DNA from: Bacteroidota bacterium
GTDB taxonomy: Bacteria > Bacteroidota > Bacteroidia > Flavobacteriales > Flavobacteriaceae
Length of the DNA stretch: 55,249 nt
NCBI GenBank assembly: GCA_021793375.1
Contig: JAJYSY010000011.1
Coordinates: 1 to 55,249 of the forward strand
Direction: 5' to 3'
Numbering within the stretch: position 1 is the stretch's first letter; each line of letters opens with the position of its first letter. The notes under the pieces were generated by a model. That model made no database searches. It was given only the letters and a program-made list of their open reading frames with translations, and was not told where the DNA came from. A program made the translations under genes and the position numbers. Of the stretch, positions 25,061-33,657 are shown piece by piece.

Positions 25061-26128
25061 TTGAATATTATTACTCAAACAACTTCTTATATCAAAGCTA
25101 ATATTCAGCAGTTATTGCCAAGTTATTTTGCTTTGGTGATGGCCACGGGAATTGTTTCTATAGCCGCAGATATTTTTGGATTCACTGTTTATAGTAAACC
25201 ATTGTTTTACTTTAATATCTTGGCTTATGTTGTGTTGTGGATTTTTTTGGGAGTTAGAAGTATAGCTTATTTCTCGGATTTGAAAAGTGATTTTAAAGAT
25301 AGTTCACGGAGTTTTGGATTTTTAACTTTGGTGGCCGCAACAGCAATTCTTGGACAACAATTCATCTTTTTTGAAGAGAATTATAAAATAGCAGAAATAC
25401 TGTATTATGTAAGTTTTTTGTTGTGGTTGATTTTGATTTATACACTTTTTACAATCATCGCTATCAATAAAAACAAACTCACTTTAGGCAAAGGAATGAA
25501 CGCTATTTGGTTGTTGATTGTGGTTTCAACAGCATCGCTTTCTATTTTAGGAACAGCTTTGGTAGAACATTTAACTATTGCAGATGAAATCCTGCTTTTT
25601 ATTTCGCTTTTATTGTTTTTAATCGGGTGTATGATGTATATAATTATCATTACCCTGATCTTTTATCGATTGGCATTTTTTCCTTTGCGTGCAGAACAAT
25701 TTGCCCCGGCTTATTGGATTAATATGGGAGCGGTGGCAATTTTAACCTTAGCAGGATCAGACCTTTTATTGCAAGCAAATCATTGGGAGTTTTTAGCATC
25801 TATTCAACATTTTATCAATGGATTTGTTTTGCTTTTTTGGGCAATAGGAACTTGGTGGATTCCTTTGGTGGTTATTTTAGGAGCTTGGCGAATTCTATCA
25901 AAAGCAAAACCTGTTTCCTATCAACCTCAATATTGGGGAATGGTTTTCCCTTTGGGAATGTACACAGTTTCTACTTATAAATTAGCTAAAGCTTCGCAAA
26001 TAGATTTTTTGGTAAATATTCCAAAAGTGTTTATTTATTTTGCATTATTAGCTTGGACAATTACTTTTTTCAGTTTGTTGATAAATATTTTTCAAGGTTT
26101 TTTTATGAAAACAGTTTCGGAAAAGTAA
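25061..26128 (+). CDS. TehA/SLAC1-type membrane transporter, TTG start
   Basis: A 355-residue integral membrane protein with about ten hydrophobic helices of the TDT (tellurite-resistance/dicarboxylate, SLAC1-like) family. The family segment LLPSYFALVMATGIVSIA near residue 20 is clear. Relatives pass small anions or organic acids, or contribute to tellurite resistance, so the substrate cannot be stated. Initiation appears to be at TTG 25061: a stop lies 21 bases upstream in frame with no ATG in between, and the first internal ATG (25142) would cut into the first helix. The stop abuts the convergent oxidoreductase gene with no gap. Confidence 0.83.
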   Translation: MNIITQTTSYIKANIQQLLPSYFALVMATGIVSIAADIFGFTVYSKPLFYFNILAYVVLWIFLGVRSIAYFSDLKSDFKDSSRSFGFLTLVAATAILGQQFIFFEENYKIAEILYYVSFLLWLILIYTLFTIIAINKNKLTLGKGMNAIWLLIVVSTASLSILGTALVEHLTIADEILLFISLLLFLIGCMMYIIIITLIFYRLAFFPLRAEQFAPAYWINMGAVAILTLAGSDLLLQANHWEFLASIQHFINGFVLLFWAIGTWWIPLVVILGAWRILSKAKPVSYQPQYWGMVFPLGMYTVSTYKLAKASQIDFLVNIPKVFIYFALLAWTITFFSLLINIFQGFFMKTVSEK

Positions 26129-27073
26129 TTAATTCATCTTGATAATTATTTTTCCTTTGGTGTGACCTTTTTCTAATTCTTGATGAGCTTTTTGAATTTC
26201 ATCAATAGAAAAAGTTTTTGAAATATGTGGGATTATTTCTTTTTTCTCTAATAAATCAGCAATGGCTTTCATATCTTCTTGAGTGTTTTTTAAAGAAAAT
26301 CTGACCCCGATGCAACCGGCTTTTTCAGCTTTTTCTTCCACTTCAGCATTGGTGGCTGTGGGAATACTGATTAAAACTCCTCCTTTTTTTAGTGTATCTA
26401 AGGATTTGTCGATATAATCTCCTCCGATTAAATCAAAAACAACATCCATATTTTTGACAATTTCTTCAAAATTCTGAGTTTTATAGTCAATAAAATGATC
26501 TGCTCCCAATTTTTGTACAAAATCTCGTTTTCCTTCAGAAGCAGTAGCCCAGATTTCAGCTCCAAAATATTTGGCAAATTGCACACCGAAATGTCCCACC
26601 CCTCCGGAAGCAGCGTGAATTAAAACTTTTGTAGCAGGATTTAATTTTCCGAAATCTCTTAAAGCTTGATAAGCTGTAATAGCAGCAATTGTACTTGCAG
26701 CTGCTTCTTCATCAGAAATGTTGTCGGGAACTAAAACTAAATCATCTTTTTTGGCAACGAAATATTCTGCATAAGTTTTTCCGAATTTTGGAAATCCTAT
26801 AATGCCAAAAACACGATCTCCGGTTTTAAAATCAATAATGTTTTTACCTGTTTTTTCAATAATTCCACTGGCATCCCAACCTAAAATACTGGGTTTTTCT
26901 TGTAGTAAAAGTTTGCTAAACCTATTTCCGTTTCTGGTTTTTATTTCAATAGGATTAATGCTTACAGCTTTAGTTTTAACAAGAATTTCATCTTCATTTA
27001 TTTGAGGAATAGAGATATTTTCAACAGAAAGCTGTTCTGCTCCGCCAATATCTTTTAAAATAACTGCTTTCAT
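26129..27073 (-). CDS. Zinc-independent NADP-dependent alcohol dehydrogenase/quinone reductase
   Basis: A cytoplasmic medium-chain dehydrogenase/reductase of 314 residues, similar to quinone oxidoreductases. It has an N-terminal GroES-like fold, then the nucleotide-binding segment ASGGVGHFGVQFAKYFGA near residue 155 and a GDRVFGIIGFP loop. The catalytic-zinc Cys/His set is absent, as in quinone reductases. It probably reduces quinones or reactive aldehydes and enones, using NADPH. It begins a row of minus-strand genes that includes stress-type products, but spacing of more than 50 bases from the next gene leaves cotranscription open. Confidence 0.87.
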   Translation of the reverse strand: MKAVILKDIGGAEQLSVENISIPQINEDEILVKTKAVSINPIEIKTRNGNRFSKLLLQEKPSILGWDASGIIEKTGKNIIDFKTGDRVFGIIGFPKFGKTYAEYFVAKKDDLVLVPDNISDEEAAASTIAAITAYQALRDFGKLNPATKVLIHAASGGVGHFGVQFAKYFGAEIWATASEGKRDFVQKLGADHFIDYKTQNFEEIVKNMDVVFDLIGGDYIDKSLDTLKKGGVLISIPTATNAEVEEKAEKAGCIGVRFSLKNTQEDMKAIADLLEKKEIIPHISKTFSIDEIQKAHQELEKGHTKGKIIIKMN

Positions 27074-27126
27074 AATTTTAATTTACTGAATTTAGGAATA
27101 TATAAAAAATCAATAAAAAAAACAGA

Positions 27127-27330
27127 TTATTTGTTTTTTATTAATCCACCACCTATTAAGGCGGCAATTCCAATCCCGATGAGAATTAAAGTTTCTGTAC
27201 TTAATCCTTCTTGGTCTTCTACTTCTAAAGGACCTAATTTAAAAACAGTTTCCGGAACAAAAGCTTGAATCAAGCCTACTACAATTAAACCGATTCCGAC
27301 AATAATTATAATTATTTTTAAGATTCTCAT
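27127..27330 (-). CDS. Small two-helix membrane protein (DUF3185-like)
   Basis: A 67-residue protein with two hydrophobic helices, residues 4-24 and about 48-63, joined by an acidic loop (GPLEVEDQEGLSTE). The layout resembles DUF3185, a small membrane family of unknown function; this match is by pattern and is not certain. It is 12 bases downstream of the SDR gene on the same strand and so probably in the same transcript. Its place among stress-type genes suggests an envelope stress role, which is inference only. Confidence 0.7.
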   Translation of the reverse strand: MRILKIIIIIVGIGLIVVGLIQAFVPETVFKLGPLEVEDQEGLSTETLILIGIGIAALIGGGLIKNK

Positions 27331-27342
27331 ATATTAAAATAT

Positions 27343-28191
27343 TTAGGTGTTAATAATTTCTCCTCCGTTAATATGAATAAACTGTCCGGTGATGTAACTG
27401 CTGTCTTCTGAGGCTAAAAAAACATAAGCCGGAGCGACTTCACTGGGTTGTCCGGCTCTTCCCAAAGGTGTTTTTTTACCAAAATCTTTTACATCATCAA
27501 AACTTGCAGGAATTAAAGGTGTCCAAATCGGGCCGGGAGCCACCCCATTAACTCTGATTTTTTTCTTGGCTAAATTCTGAGATAAAGACCTTGTGAAACT
27601 TACAATAGCTCCTTTTGTACTGGAATAATCTAACAAGTGATCACTTCCTCTATAAGCGGTAACAGAAGAGGTGTTGATAATGGAATCTCCTTCTTTTAAG
27701 TGTTTTAAAGCAGCTTTTGTGATATAAAAATAAGGGAAAATATTAGTTTCAAAAGTTTTTTGAAGTTGTTTTTTACTGATGTCTTTCAATTTGTTTTTAG
27801 GGAATTGCATTGCTGCGTTATTGACTAAAACATTTAATTTTCCATATTCTTTTATGCATCTTTCAATTACTTTTTTGCAAAACAGTTCTTCTTTAAGATC
27901 TCCTTCTAACAAAAGACATTTTTGATTTTCAGCTTCCACAATTTGTTGGGTTTTAAAAGCATCTTCATCTTCTTTTAAATAAACTATGGCAATATCAGCT
28001 CCTTCTTTTGCAAAATGAATGGCTATACTTCTTCCAATTCCACTATCTCCACCGGTAATTAATGCAATTTTGTTTTTAAGCTTTTCACTTCCTTTATAGT
28101 TTTTTCTAATAATTTCAGGAGTGGGATGCATTTTATGCTGATCACCAGGTTGTGATTGAGATTGTTCCGGAAATTTATCAGGTTTTTTCAT
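27343..28191 (-). CDS. SDR family oxidoreductase (general-stress type)
   Basis: A cytoplasmic short-chain dehydrogenase of 282 residues. The cofactor motif TGGDSGIG is at residues 46-53, NNAA at about 124-127, the catalytic Ser is near 176, and Y189-x3-K193 completes the active site. The 40-residue N-terminal extension (PEQSQSQPGDQHKMHPTPE) is typical of the YghA/GSP39-like stress-linked group, whose substrates are not well defined. It heads a transcript with the small two-helix protein. A 42-residue open frame and a ferritin-like gene lie just upstream on the same strand. Confidence 0.9.
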   Translation of the reverse strand: MKKPDKFPEQSQSQPGDQHKMHPTPEIIRKNYKGSEKLKNKIALITGGDSGIGRSIAIHFAKEGADIAIVYLKEDEDAFKTQQIVEAENQKCLLLEGDLKEELFCKKVIERCIKEYGKLNVLVNNAAMQFPKNKLKDISKKQLQKTFETNIFPYFYITKAALKHLKEGDSIINTSSVTAYRGSDHLLDYSSTKGAIVSFTRSLSQNLAKKKIRVNGVAPGPIWTPLIPASFDDVKDFGKKTPLGRAGQPSEVAPAYVFLASEDSSYITGQFIHINGGEIINT

Positions 28192-28219
28192 AAGATTTGT
28201 TTTAAAAATTGAAAATGTT

Positions 28220-28348
28220 TTAAGGTAAATGCATTAAAATATGAGTGATAATTTTTTTGCTTTTCTTTTCTAATAGTTTGATGAAATCTTCTTCGGTTTT
28301 ATAAAGTTTGATATAATATTTATCAAGAAAGTTTTTAAATATTTTCAT
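28220..28348 (-). CDS. Possible small basic protein (42 aa)
   Basis: An ATG at 28348 opens a 42-codon frame ending at 28220, 26 bases after the ferritin-like stop and 28 bases before the SDR start, all on one strand. The product is Lys- and aromatic-rich (MKIFKNFLDKYYIKLYKTEE) with an amphipathic look and no membrane helix. Its position in a gap that would otherwise be empty argues for a real gene. There is no family match, and AT-rich DNA gives such frames by chance. Confidence 0.4.
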   Translation of the reverse strand: MKIFKNFLDKYYIKLYKTEEDFIKLLEKKSKKIITHILMHLP

Positions 28349-28374
28349 AAGCTGATTTGGACAAAAAGATGAAC

Positions 28375-28857
28375 TTAAGTCGCTTTTTTATTGATTCTTT
28401 TTTCTGCGATATGTGTTAAAGAATGATCAGCTTGGTTTTCTTCTTTTAAAGAAGTTTGAAGTTTTTTGGCAATATCTTGATGCCCTAATTCTTTGGCAAA
28501 TTCAATTGCTGTTCCATATCCTGAAATTTCATAATGTTCGATTTTTTGAGCATTTGCGATGATTCCGGCATTTTTTATTTCTTCGTTTTCTGCTTCTTCC
28601 AAAAAATCTTCCATTTCTTCTATTAAACTTTTCATGCCTTTACAGGTTTTTCCTGTGGGGTTAAAATTTAAAGATTTGCTGATTTCTTCTAATCGAGTTT
28701 TTTGATTTTTCGTTTCAGTGAGATGATTTTCTAAAGTATTTTTTAAATCTTTATTTGTAGTTTTTTCTATTACTTTGGGCAGAGAAGCTATCATTTGCTT
28801 TTCTCCATCATAAAGTTTATGTAATTGATTTTCAAATAAATCTGTTAGTGTTTTCAT
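28375..28857 (-). CDS. DUF892 ferritin-like protein (YciE/YciF type)
   Basis: A 160-residue four-helix protein of the DUF892 family. Features include an N-terminal LTDLFENQLHKLYDGEKQMI helix with Glu ligands, a KTCKGMKSLIEE segment near residue 70, and NAQKIEHYEISGYGTA near residue 103, whose E-x2-H is typical of di-iron or ferritin-like bundles. Family members are induced by osmotic or general stress in several bacteria. It lies next to the SDR and small membrane genes, which supports a stress regulon. It may start that transcript. Confidence 0.9.
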   Translation of the reverse strand: MKTLTDLFENQLHKLYDGEKQMIASLPKVIEKTTNKDLKNTLENHLTETKNQKTRLEEISKSLNFNPTGKTCKGMKSLIEEMEDFLEEAENEEIKNAGIIANAQKIEHYEISGYGTAIEFAKELGHQDIAKKLQTSLKEENQADHSLTHIAEKRINKKAT

Positions 28858-29007
28858 TTTTTAAGTTTTTGTTGATTTGTTCAATTTAAACAGAAAAATT
28901 ATTTTTTATTTCTATTTTATTTTCCTTTTAACACGGAAAAATTTATAAGATTAAACAAGGATTTTATATTATTAATTTTTCGTTTTTTCAGTTATTTGAA
29001 AATGATT

Positions 29008-30144
29008 TTATGCAGGATTTAGATAAGATAAAGTTGATTTTTCAAATAAGAACTGAAGATTTTTTATAGTTTCTATATAAGAAGAACAAGGAATTCTTTG
29101 CATTCTACAGTTTAAATCCCAAGCTCCGGCTTGACTATAAACAGAAAGATTATCCCAATCTGGGCGGTCTATAATGGGATAAATACAAATTCCATTAAGA
29201 TCAACACCTTCTTTTATGGCTAAATTACATTGGTGTGAAATCTCTTTAATCCACTGAGAACGCAATTTTCCGAAATGTCCGGTTTCAGTTAGCATCATCG
29301 GGAGTTTATATTTTTGATAAACTTCTGACAACATTTCAGAAAAAGGTTTGCGTTTTTTTGAAAAATCCGGCCAGGGTAAAATTTTATCTTTATCATTCCA
29401 TTGGCAATTGTAATAATAATTCACTCCTAAAATATCTACCAGATTTTCATTTCCACCCAGTTCGGGACAGGTTTTTCCTAATAAAATATCTAAAGCCTGA
29501 TATTGATAATTATTTTTTTCTTCAATAAATTGATTGTTGAGATTATTTTCTGAAGCATGAATTTTTATTAAAGGTTCTACTGCTAAAACAGTTGAATTCG
29601 GAAGGATGTCTTTAATGATTTTTATTGCATTTATTTTAGCTTTACATAAATGATATTTTATTTCCCAACCATTTTTCACGGTAAAGGGAACCGTTCCTTT
29701 TGCTTCTCCTGAAAGCCAAGACAAAAAACTAATTTCATTAATAGGAACCACCCAAAGCGGTTGTTTGGAATTTTTCATGTGAAAAAGACAAAACTGTTTT
29801 GCTAAAGCTTCAAATCTTAAACTAAACTGAGGATGGGTAGGAGATAAATCATCGGGATATCCAAAATGACATAAATCCCAAATTATTTGAATATCATGAT
29901 ATTTTGCGGCGTCATAAAAAGGTTTTAAACGAGAAAAATCAAATACAAATGGTTTTTTCTCTACTTCGCTCCAGCAAATTCCTTCGCGAGCAACAGAAAT
30001 TCCTAAATCTTTAATTCGTCTGTAATCTTGAAAAACTCTTTTGTCATGTTGTGTTATTTTCTGAAGATTAACACGGATTCCAAATTTATTGATATGGTCT
30101 GCACATTCAAATCCGGCGATAAAAAAACTTTTTATAGAATTCAT
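29008..30144 (-). CDS. GH1-like retaining glycosidase domain protein
   Basis: A cytoplasmic TIM-barrel protein of 378 residues related to family 1 glycosidases (GH-A clan). The candidate acid/base is E137 in VPINEIS, and the nucleophile is E287 in LTETGH. Both lie at barrel strand ends as expected. It is shorter than standard GH1 enzymes (about 450 residues), with no signal peptide. The start is two bases after the glf stop, so it is the last gene of a GT-glf-glycosidase operon. The substrate may be a galactofuranosyl or galactosyl glycan made by its neighbours. It could trim, remodel or transglycosylate; this is inference. Confidence 0.75.
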   Translation of the reverse strand: MNSIKSFFIAGFECADHINKFGIRVNLQKITQHDKRVFQDYRRIKDLGISVAREGICWSEVEKKPFVFDFSRLKPFYDAAKYHDIQIIWDLCHFGYPDDLSPTHPQFSLRFEALAKQFCLFHMKNSKQPLWVVPINEISFLSWLSGEAKGTVPFTVKNGWEIKYHLCKAKINAIKIIKDILPNSTVLAVEPLIKIHASENNLNNQFIEEKNNYQYQALDILLGKTCPELGGNENLVDILGVNYYYNCQWNDKDKILPWPDFSKKRKPFSEMLSEVYQKYKLPMMLTETGHFGKLRSQWIKEISHQCNLAIKEGVDLNGICIYPIIDRPDWDNLSVYSQAGAWDLNCRMQRIPCSSYIETIKNLQFLFEKSTLSYLNPA

Positions 30145-30146
30145 AA

Positions 30147-31271
30147 TTAAAGAGTTTTAAGGGTTTGGGTTTGTAAAGCATAAAATAGATTTAAAGCATT
30201 TTTGAAAGCTTCATCCATATTGAAATATTTATAATTTGCCAATCTTCCAACAAAATGTATATCAGGATGTTTTTTTGCTTCTTGTTGATATAGTTTATAA
30301 AGTCTTAAATTCTTTTCATTTAAAACAGGGTAATAAGGTTCTCCATCAGCTGTAGAATATTCTCTGACAATAGTTGTTTTGTCTGAAATTTGATTTCCAA
30401 AATGTTTATATTCAATAATTCTGGTAAAATTCACTTCAGGACCAGGGTAATTGATGACAGAGTTATTTTGGAAATATTTTTTATTTAAAGTTTCAAATTC
30501 AAAATGAATAGATCTGTATTCTAATTTATCTTTTATACTGTATTTAAAATCAAAAAATTGGTCTATAGGACCGGTGTAAAATACTTTTTCGAATTTTGGA
30601 AGAGTATTTCTAACATCAAAATAATCAGTATTTAAATGTATTTCAATGTTTTTGTGAGAAAGCATTTTTTCAAAAATCTTGGTATATCCGTTTTCGGGTA
30701 AAGCTTGATATTTGTCTGTAAAATATCTGTCATCTTTATTTAACCTCACCGGAATTCTATCTAAAACAGCAGCATTGAGCTCTTCAGGATATTTATCCCA
30801 TTGTTTTTTGGTATAATACTTAAACATTTTTTCATATAATTTTTCCCCTATTTTATTTAACACTGTTTCTTTTCCATTTTTAGGATTTTTAAAGGGAATT
30901 CTATTTAAATCCAGCCACATTTTCATTTCTTTTTTAGTGGTTAAATTAAGATTGAAAATTCTGTTGACGGTGTTGATATTCACAGGAATGGGAACCAATT
31001 GGTTGCCAACTCTGGCCAATACTTTATGTTCCCATTTATACCAATTAGAAAAACGATTTACATATTCCCAAACTTCTTCATCATTTGTATGAAAAAGATG
31101 AGCACCATACTTTGAAATTAAAATTCCATTTTCGTCAATATAATCATAGCAATTCCCGCCAATGTGATTTCGTTTTTCCAACATTAAAACCTTCTTTCCT
31201 TGTGCAGCATACCTTTCTGCTAAAACAGAACCTGAAATTCCAGCTCCTATTATTAAAATATCTTTGCTCAT
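30147..31271 (-). CDS. glf: UDP-galactopyranose mutase
   Basis: A flavoenzyme that converts UDP-galactopyranose to UDP-galactofuranose, the donor for Galf-containing glycans. At 374 residues it is full length. The FAD site GAGISGSVLAERYA begins at residue 8. HIGGNCYDY and the GAHLFHTN segment, both hallmarks of Glf, follow, and the Arg-rich REYSTADGEPYYP region near the C-terminus binds substrate. It overlaps the upstream glycosyltransferase by four bases (ATGA) and is followed after two bases by the glycosidase. The three genes must be co-expressed. Confidence 0.95.
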   Translation of the reverse strand: MSKDILIIGAGISGSVLAERYAAQGKKVLMLEKRNHIGGNCYDYIDENGILISKYGAHLFHTNDEEVWEYVNRFSNWYKWEHKVLARVGNQLVPIPVNINTVNRIFNLNLTTKKEMKMWLDLNRIPFKNPKNGKETVLNKIGEKLYEKMFKYYTKKQWDKYPEELNAAVLDRIPVRLNKDDRYFTDKYQALPENGYTKIFEKMLSHKNIEIHLNTDYFDVRNTLPKFEKVFYTGPIDQFFDFKYSIKDKLEYRSIHFEFETLNKKYFQNNSVINYPGPEVNFTRIIEYKHFGNQISDKTTIVREYSTADGEPYYPVLNEKNLRLYKLYQQEAKKHPDIHFVGRLANYKYFNMDEAFKNALNLFYALQTQTLKTL

Positions 31272-32407
31272 GATTTCATTATTTTAAGAAGTTTCAACAT
31301 TTCAGAAGCGGTGTTGTCCCAAGAAGTTTTCTCTAAAATTTCTTTGTAATGATGATTGAAATCATCTTTTTTAAAAGAGAAAAATCTTTCGATTTCTTTC
31401 TTAAAATCTTGAGGAGAACTGATGATTTTTACGTGGTTTTCATATTGTCTAACCACATCTTTTATAGGTGTAGAAATTATAGGCAAACCAGCTGCCATAT
31501 ATTCCAAAGTTTTTGTGGGACTGATAAAACGCGTAGCATCATTTAAAGAAAAAGGCATCATTGCGATGTCAAAAGCTTTTAAATAATTAGGTAAAACATC
31601 ATAGGATTTCATTCCCAAATAATGAATATTTTTGGCTTGAGCTAAATCCTTTTTCTCAATTTTTACACGCGGACCAATCATCACAAAGTTAAAATCCGGT
31701 AAAAGTTGAGCTGTTTTTTGCAGTAAATCCATATCAATTCTTTCATCAATCACACCTACATAACCAACAATTGGATTTTCAATAGAGTTGATATCTTCAG
31801 GAATAACTAAATCTTTTTTGCTTTTGCTGAAATGTTGATAATCTACAGAACTCGGAAAACAATATACATACGGAGAGTATTTTGATTTTTCTTCATAAAG
31901 AGAAATTCCGCCGGTCATAATTAAATCGGCAATTTTGATTAATTCCTCTTCTTGTTCTTTTATAATGAGTGGAGCACCTTTAAACAAAGAAAGTTCGTCC
32001 ATACAATCATAAACAACATGTTGAGCCGGAATGCAATGAAGAATTTCCATGAAAGAAGGAGAGTAAAACCAAGCTGTTTCTATGTTTTCAATACCTAATC
32101 TCTTCAATAGTTTTGGAATTTGTAAAATCGAAGAAACTTTAGGTTTTAAAACACTTAAATTAGGAGAGATTATTTTTAAATCTAAACCGCTTTCATCGCC
32201 TTTCTCTGAAGGAATGGGTTCTTCAATAAAAAGAATTTTATAATGCTCAGCTATTCTGCTAATTAAATGCTGAGGTCTTTGATAAACAAAATCCCATCTC
32301 AGATGAGAAAAAACCACTATATCATAAGAAAATGGATTGTTTTTTGACAAACGAGCATCATTAACAATTGGTTTTATGGGGTTGATCGTTTTTTTCTTTT
32401 CTAACAT
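31268..32407 (-). CDS. Glycosyltransferase (GT4-like)
   Basis: A cytoplasmic GT-B-fold transferase of 379 residues. The N-terminal domain begins VVFSHLRWDFVYQRPQHL and carries FIEEPIPSE and VVYDCMDEL segments. The C-terminal donor domain holds IGPR and the nucleotide-sugar motif SPTKTLEYMAAGLPIIST with its key Glu. This is the group often paired with Glf, so the likely donor is UDP-Galf or another UDP-hexose. It is the first gene of the operon with a -7 box at 32434-32441. There is no membrane anchor. The acceptor is unknown and no capsule or LPS locus is nearby. Confidence 0.85.
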   Translation of the reverse strand: MLEKKKTINPIKPIVNDARLSKNNPFSYDIVVFSHLRWDFVYQRPQHLISRIAEHYKILFIEEPIPSEKGDESGLDLKIISPNLSVLKPKVSSILQIPKLLKRLGIENIETAWFYSPSFMEILHCIPAQHVVYDCMDELSLFKGAPLIIKEQEEELIKIADLIMTGGISLYEEKSKYSPYVYCFPSSVDYQHFSKSKKDLVIPEDINSIENPIVGYVGVIDERIDMDLLQKTAQLLPDFNFVMIGPRVKIEKKDLAQAKNIHYLGMKSYDVLPNYLKAFDIAMMPFSLNDATRFISPTKTLEYMAAGLPIISTPIKDVVRQYENHVKIISSPQDFKKEIERFFSFKKDDFNHHYKEILEKTSWDNTASEMLKLLKIMKS

Positions 32408-32433
32408 TTTTTCAAGTTTTTTGATTAGTTGTC

Positions 32434-32441
32434 CAAAATTA
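32434..32441 (-). promoter_or_regulatory. Candidate -7 box of the GT-glf-glycosidase operon
   Basis: Minus-strand TAATTTTG is a perfect TAnnTTTG, 27 bases before the ATG at 32407. There is no TTG at the -33 spacing, which suggests an activator-dependent promoter. Confidence 0.4.
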
Positions 32442-32586
32442 TAGGGAAATCTCGCTTAGAAATAACTTTTAAAAAACATAGAATTGTCTTATAAAAAGAA
32501 TGAATACAGCGCTTCTATAAATTTATAAAGCTAAAAAAGAAGGTTTTGTTTATGGAGATTTGTTTGAAATCAACTTAGCTATTATT

Positions 32587-32793
32587 ATGGAAAAGAAAGA
32601 CAATAAAAAAACTCGAGAAGAGCAAGAACGACAAAAACAAGAACAAGAAGAACAACAAAGACGTGAGCAAGAAAGAAAAAGAACTCAAGATGAAGCGCGT
32701 TTGAAAAGTCAGAATAAAGAAAATCAACAAAGAAGACAACAAGGAAATCAAGAAAGGCATGGACATGAACCTCAACAAGAAAATAATAATTGA
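32587..32793 (+). CDS. Disordered Glu/Gln/Arg-rich protein
   Basis: A 68-residue protein made almost wholly of Glu, Gln, Arg, Lys, Asn and Asp. It contains no Cys, Trp, Tyr, Phe, Ile or Val, and only one Leu and one Ala. It should be soluble and either intrinsically disordered or a single charged helix. The ATG at 32587 is preferred; an in-frame TTG at 32560 would add hydrophobic residues unlike the rest. A strong terminator follows, which supports it being a real transcript. The composition recalls desiccation or osmotic-stress proteins, although its glycine content is too low for a strict hydrophilin. I know of no family. Confidence 0.6.
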   Translation: MEKKDNKKTREEQERQKQEQEEQQRREQERKRTQDEARLKSQNKENQQRRQQGNQERHGHEPQQENNN

Positions 32794-32854
32794 AAAAAGA
32801 ATTTTCTATAACTGAAGGTGAAAACAGGAGTAAATCAAGAAAATTCTTTTATAG

Positions 32855-32883
32855 ACATAGCTGCCTCAAAAAGGCAGCTATGT
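32855..32883 (+). terminator. Rho-independent terminator after the disordered-protein gene
   Basis: ACATAGCTGCC at 32855-32865 pairs perfectly with GGCAGCTATGT at 32873-32883 around a 7-nt loop, followed by TATTTTTT. It is the only GC-rich stem in the 32794-33092 gap. Confidence 0.92.
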
Positions 32884-33092
32884 TATTTTTTAAGAGGAAT
32901 CATTATAAAAATAAGGAGGAATATAATTTTCTTTATTAACACAATAAAGTAGAAGAAGTGCTTTATAAATATTTAAATCTAAAAAAAAGTAAAATTATAT
33001 GAAGAGATTGAAGTAATTTAGTTAAATTGTGAAGCTAAAGTTACTTTTAAATCAATTTTATTTAAAAAGGTATAATAGAAAAACTCAAAACT

Positions 33093-33647
33093 ATGGATCT
33101 TTATTTAAAATATGATTCGGATATCACTATTGAAATACTTTTACAAGATTTATTAGAGCTCTTAGGAATAAAATATCAAACCATAAATGCTTATAAAATA
33201 AAAGTGGATAAAGTAGAACAACAAACTTTAGACAAACTCATTCTTTTTTTAGAAAAATATCACATAGAAATTTTAAAAGATCCGGAAGAGCAAATTATAC
33301 AACAGATTAAATATTATATAAAAAAAACCATAAGAGAAAATTCCACCAAAAATATTTCTGATGTTTTATCAGAAGAAATCAAGTTCTCCTATTCTTATTT
33401 AGCAGAAATTTTTAAGCAAAAAACGCTGAGTACTATAGAAAAATATACTGTTTTACAACGTATAGAAAAAGTGAAAAAATTGGCAATTAAAGAAAATTTG
33501 TCTTTAACAGAAATTGCTTATGATATGAATTACTCCAGTGTGGCTCATTTATCAAAACAATTTAAACAATGCGTGGGAATGAATTTTCAAGAATATGTGA
33601 AAATTATACATTCTCGAAAAAAATTAAATAATATGTTTTTGAATTAA
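33093..33647 (+). CDS. AraC-family regulator with degenerate HMA-like N-terminal domain
   Basis: A 184-residue DNA-binding protein. Residues 1-62 follow the beta-alpha-beta-beta-alpha rhythm of the ferredoxin-like metal-associated domain carried by a widespread flavobacterial AraC group. In those proteins, as I recall, the first loop has MxCxxC; here it reads LKYDSDITIE without any Cys, so metal binding is probably lost. The C-terminal AraC HTH is clear (LSLTEIAYDMNYSSVAHLSKQFKQ). A stop-to-ATG gap of 10 bases links it to the pseudo-receiver gene. It probably regulates the nearby stress-type genes, which is inference from location. Confidence 0.8.
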   Translation: MDLYLKYDSDITIEILLQDLLELLGIKYQTINAYKIKVDKVEQQTLDKLILFLEKYHIEILKDPEEQIIQQIKYYIKKTIRENSTKNISDVLSEEIKFSYSYLAEIFKQKTLSTIEKYTVLQRIEKVKKLAIKENLSLTEIAYDMNYSSVAHLSKQFKQCVGMNFQEYVKIIHSRKKLNNMFLN

Positions 33648-33657
33648 AACTCCCGAA

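Noticed and set aside
32575..32778. Minus-strand 67-codon frame with very hydrophobic product
   Set aside because: It is the mirror image of the charged Glu/Gln/Arg-rich gene; GAA/CAA codons on one strand give TTC/TTG on the other. The terminator orientation and position favour the plus-strand gene.
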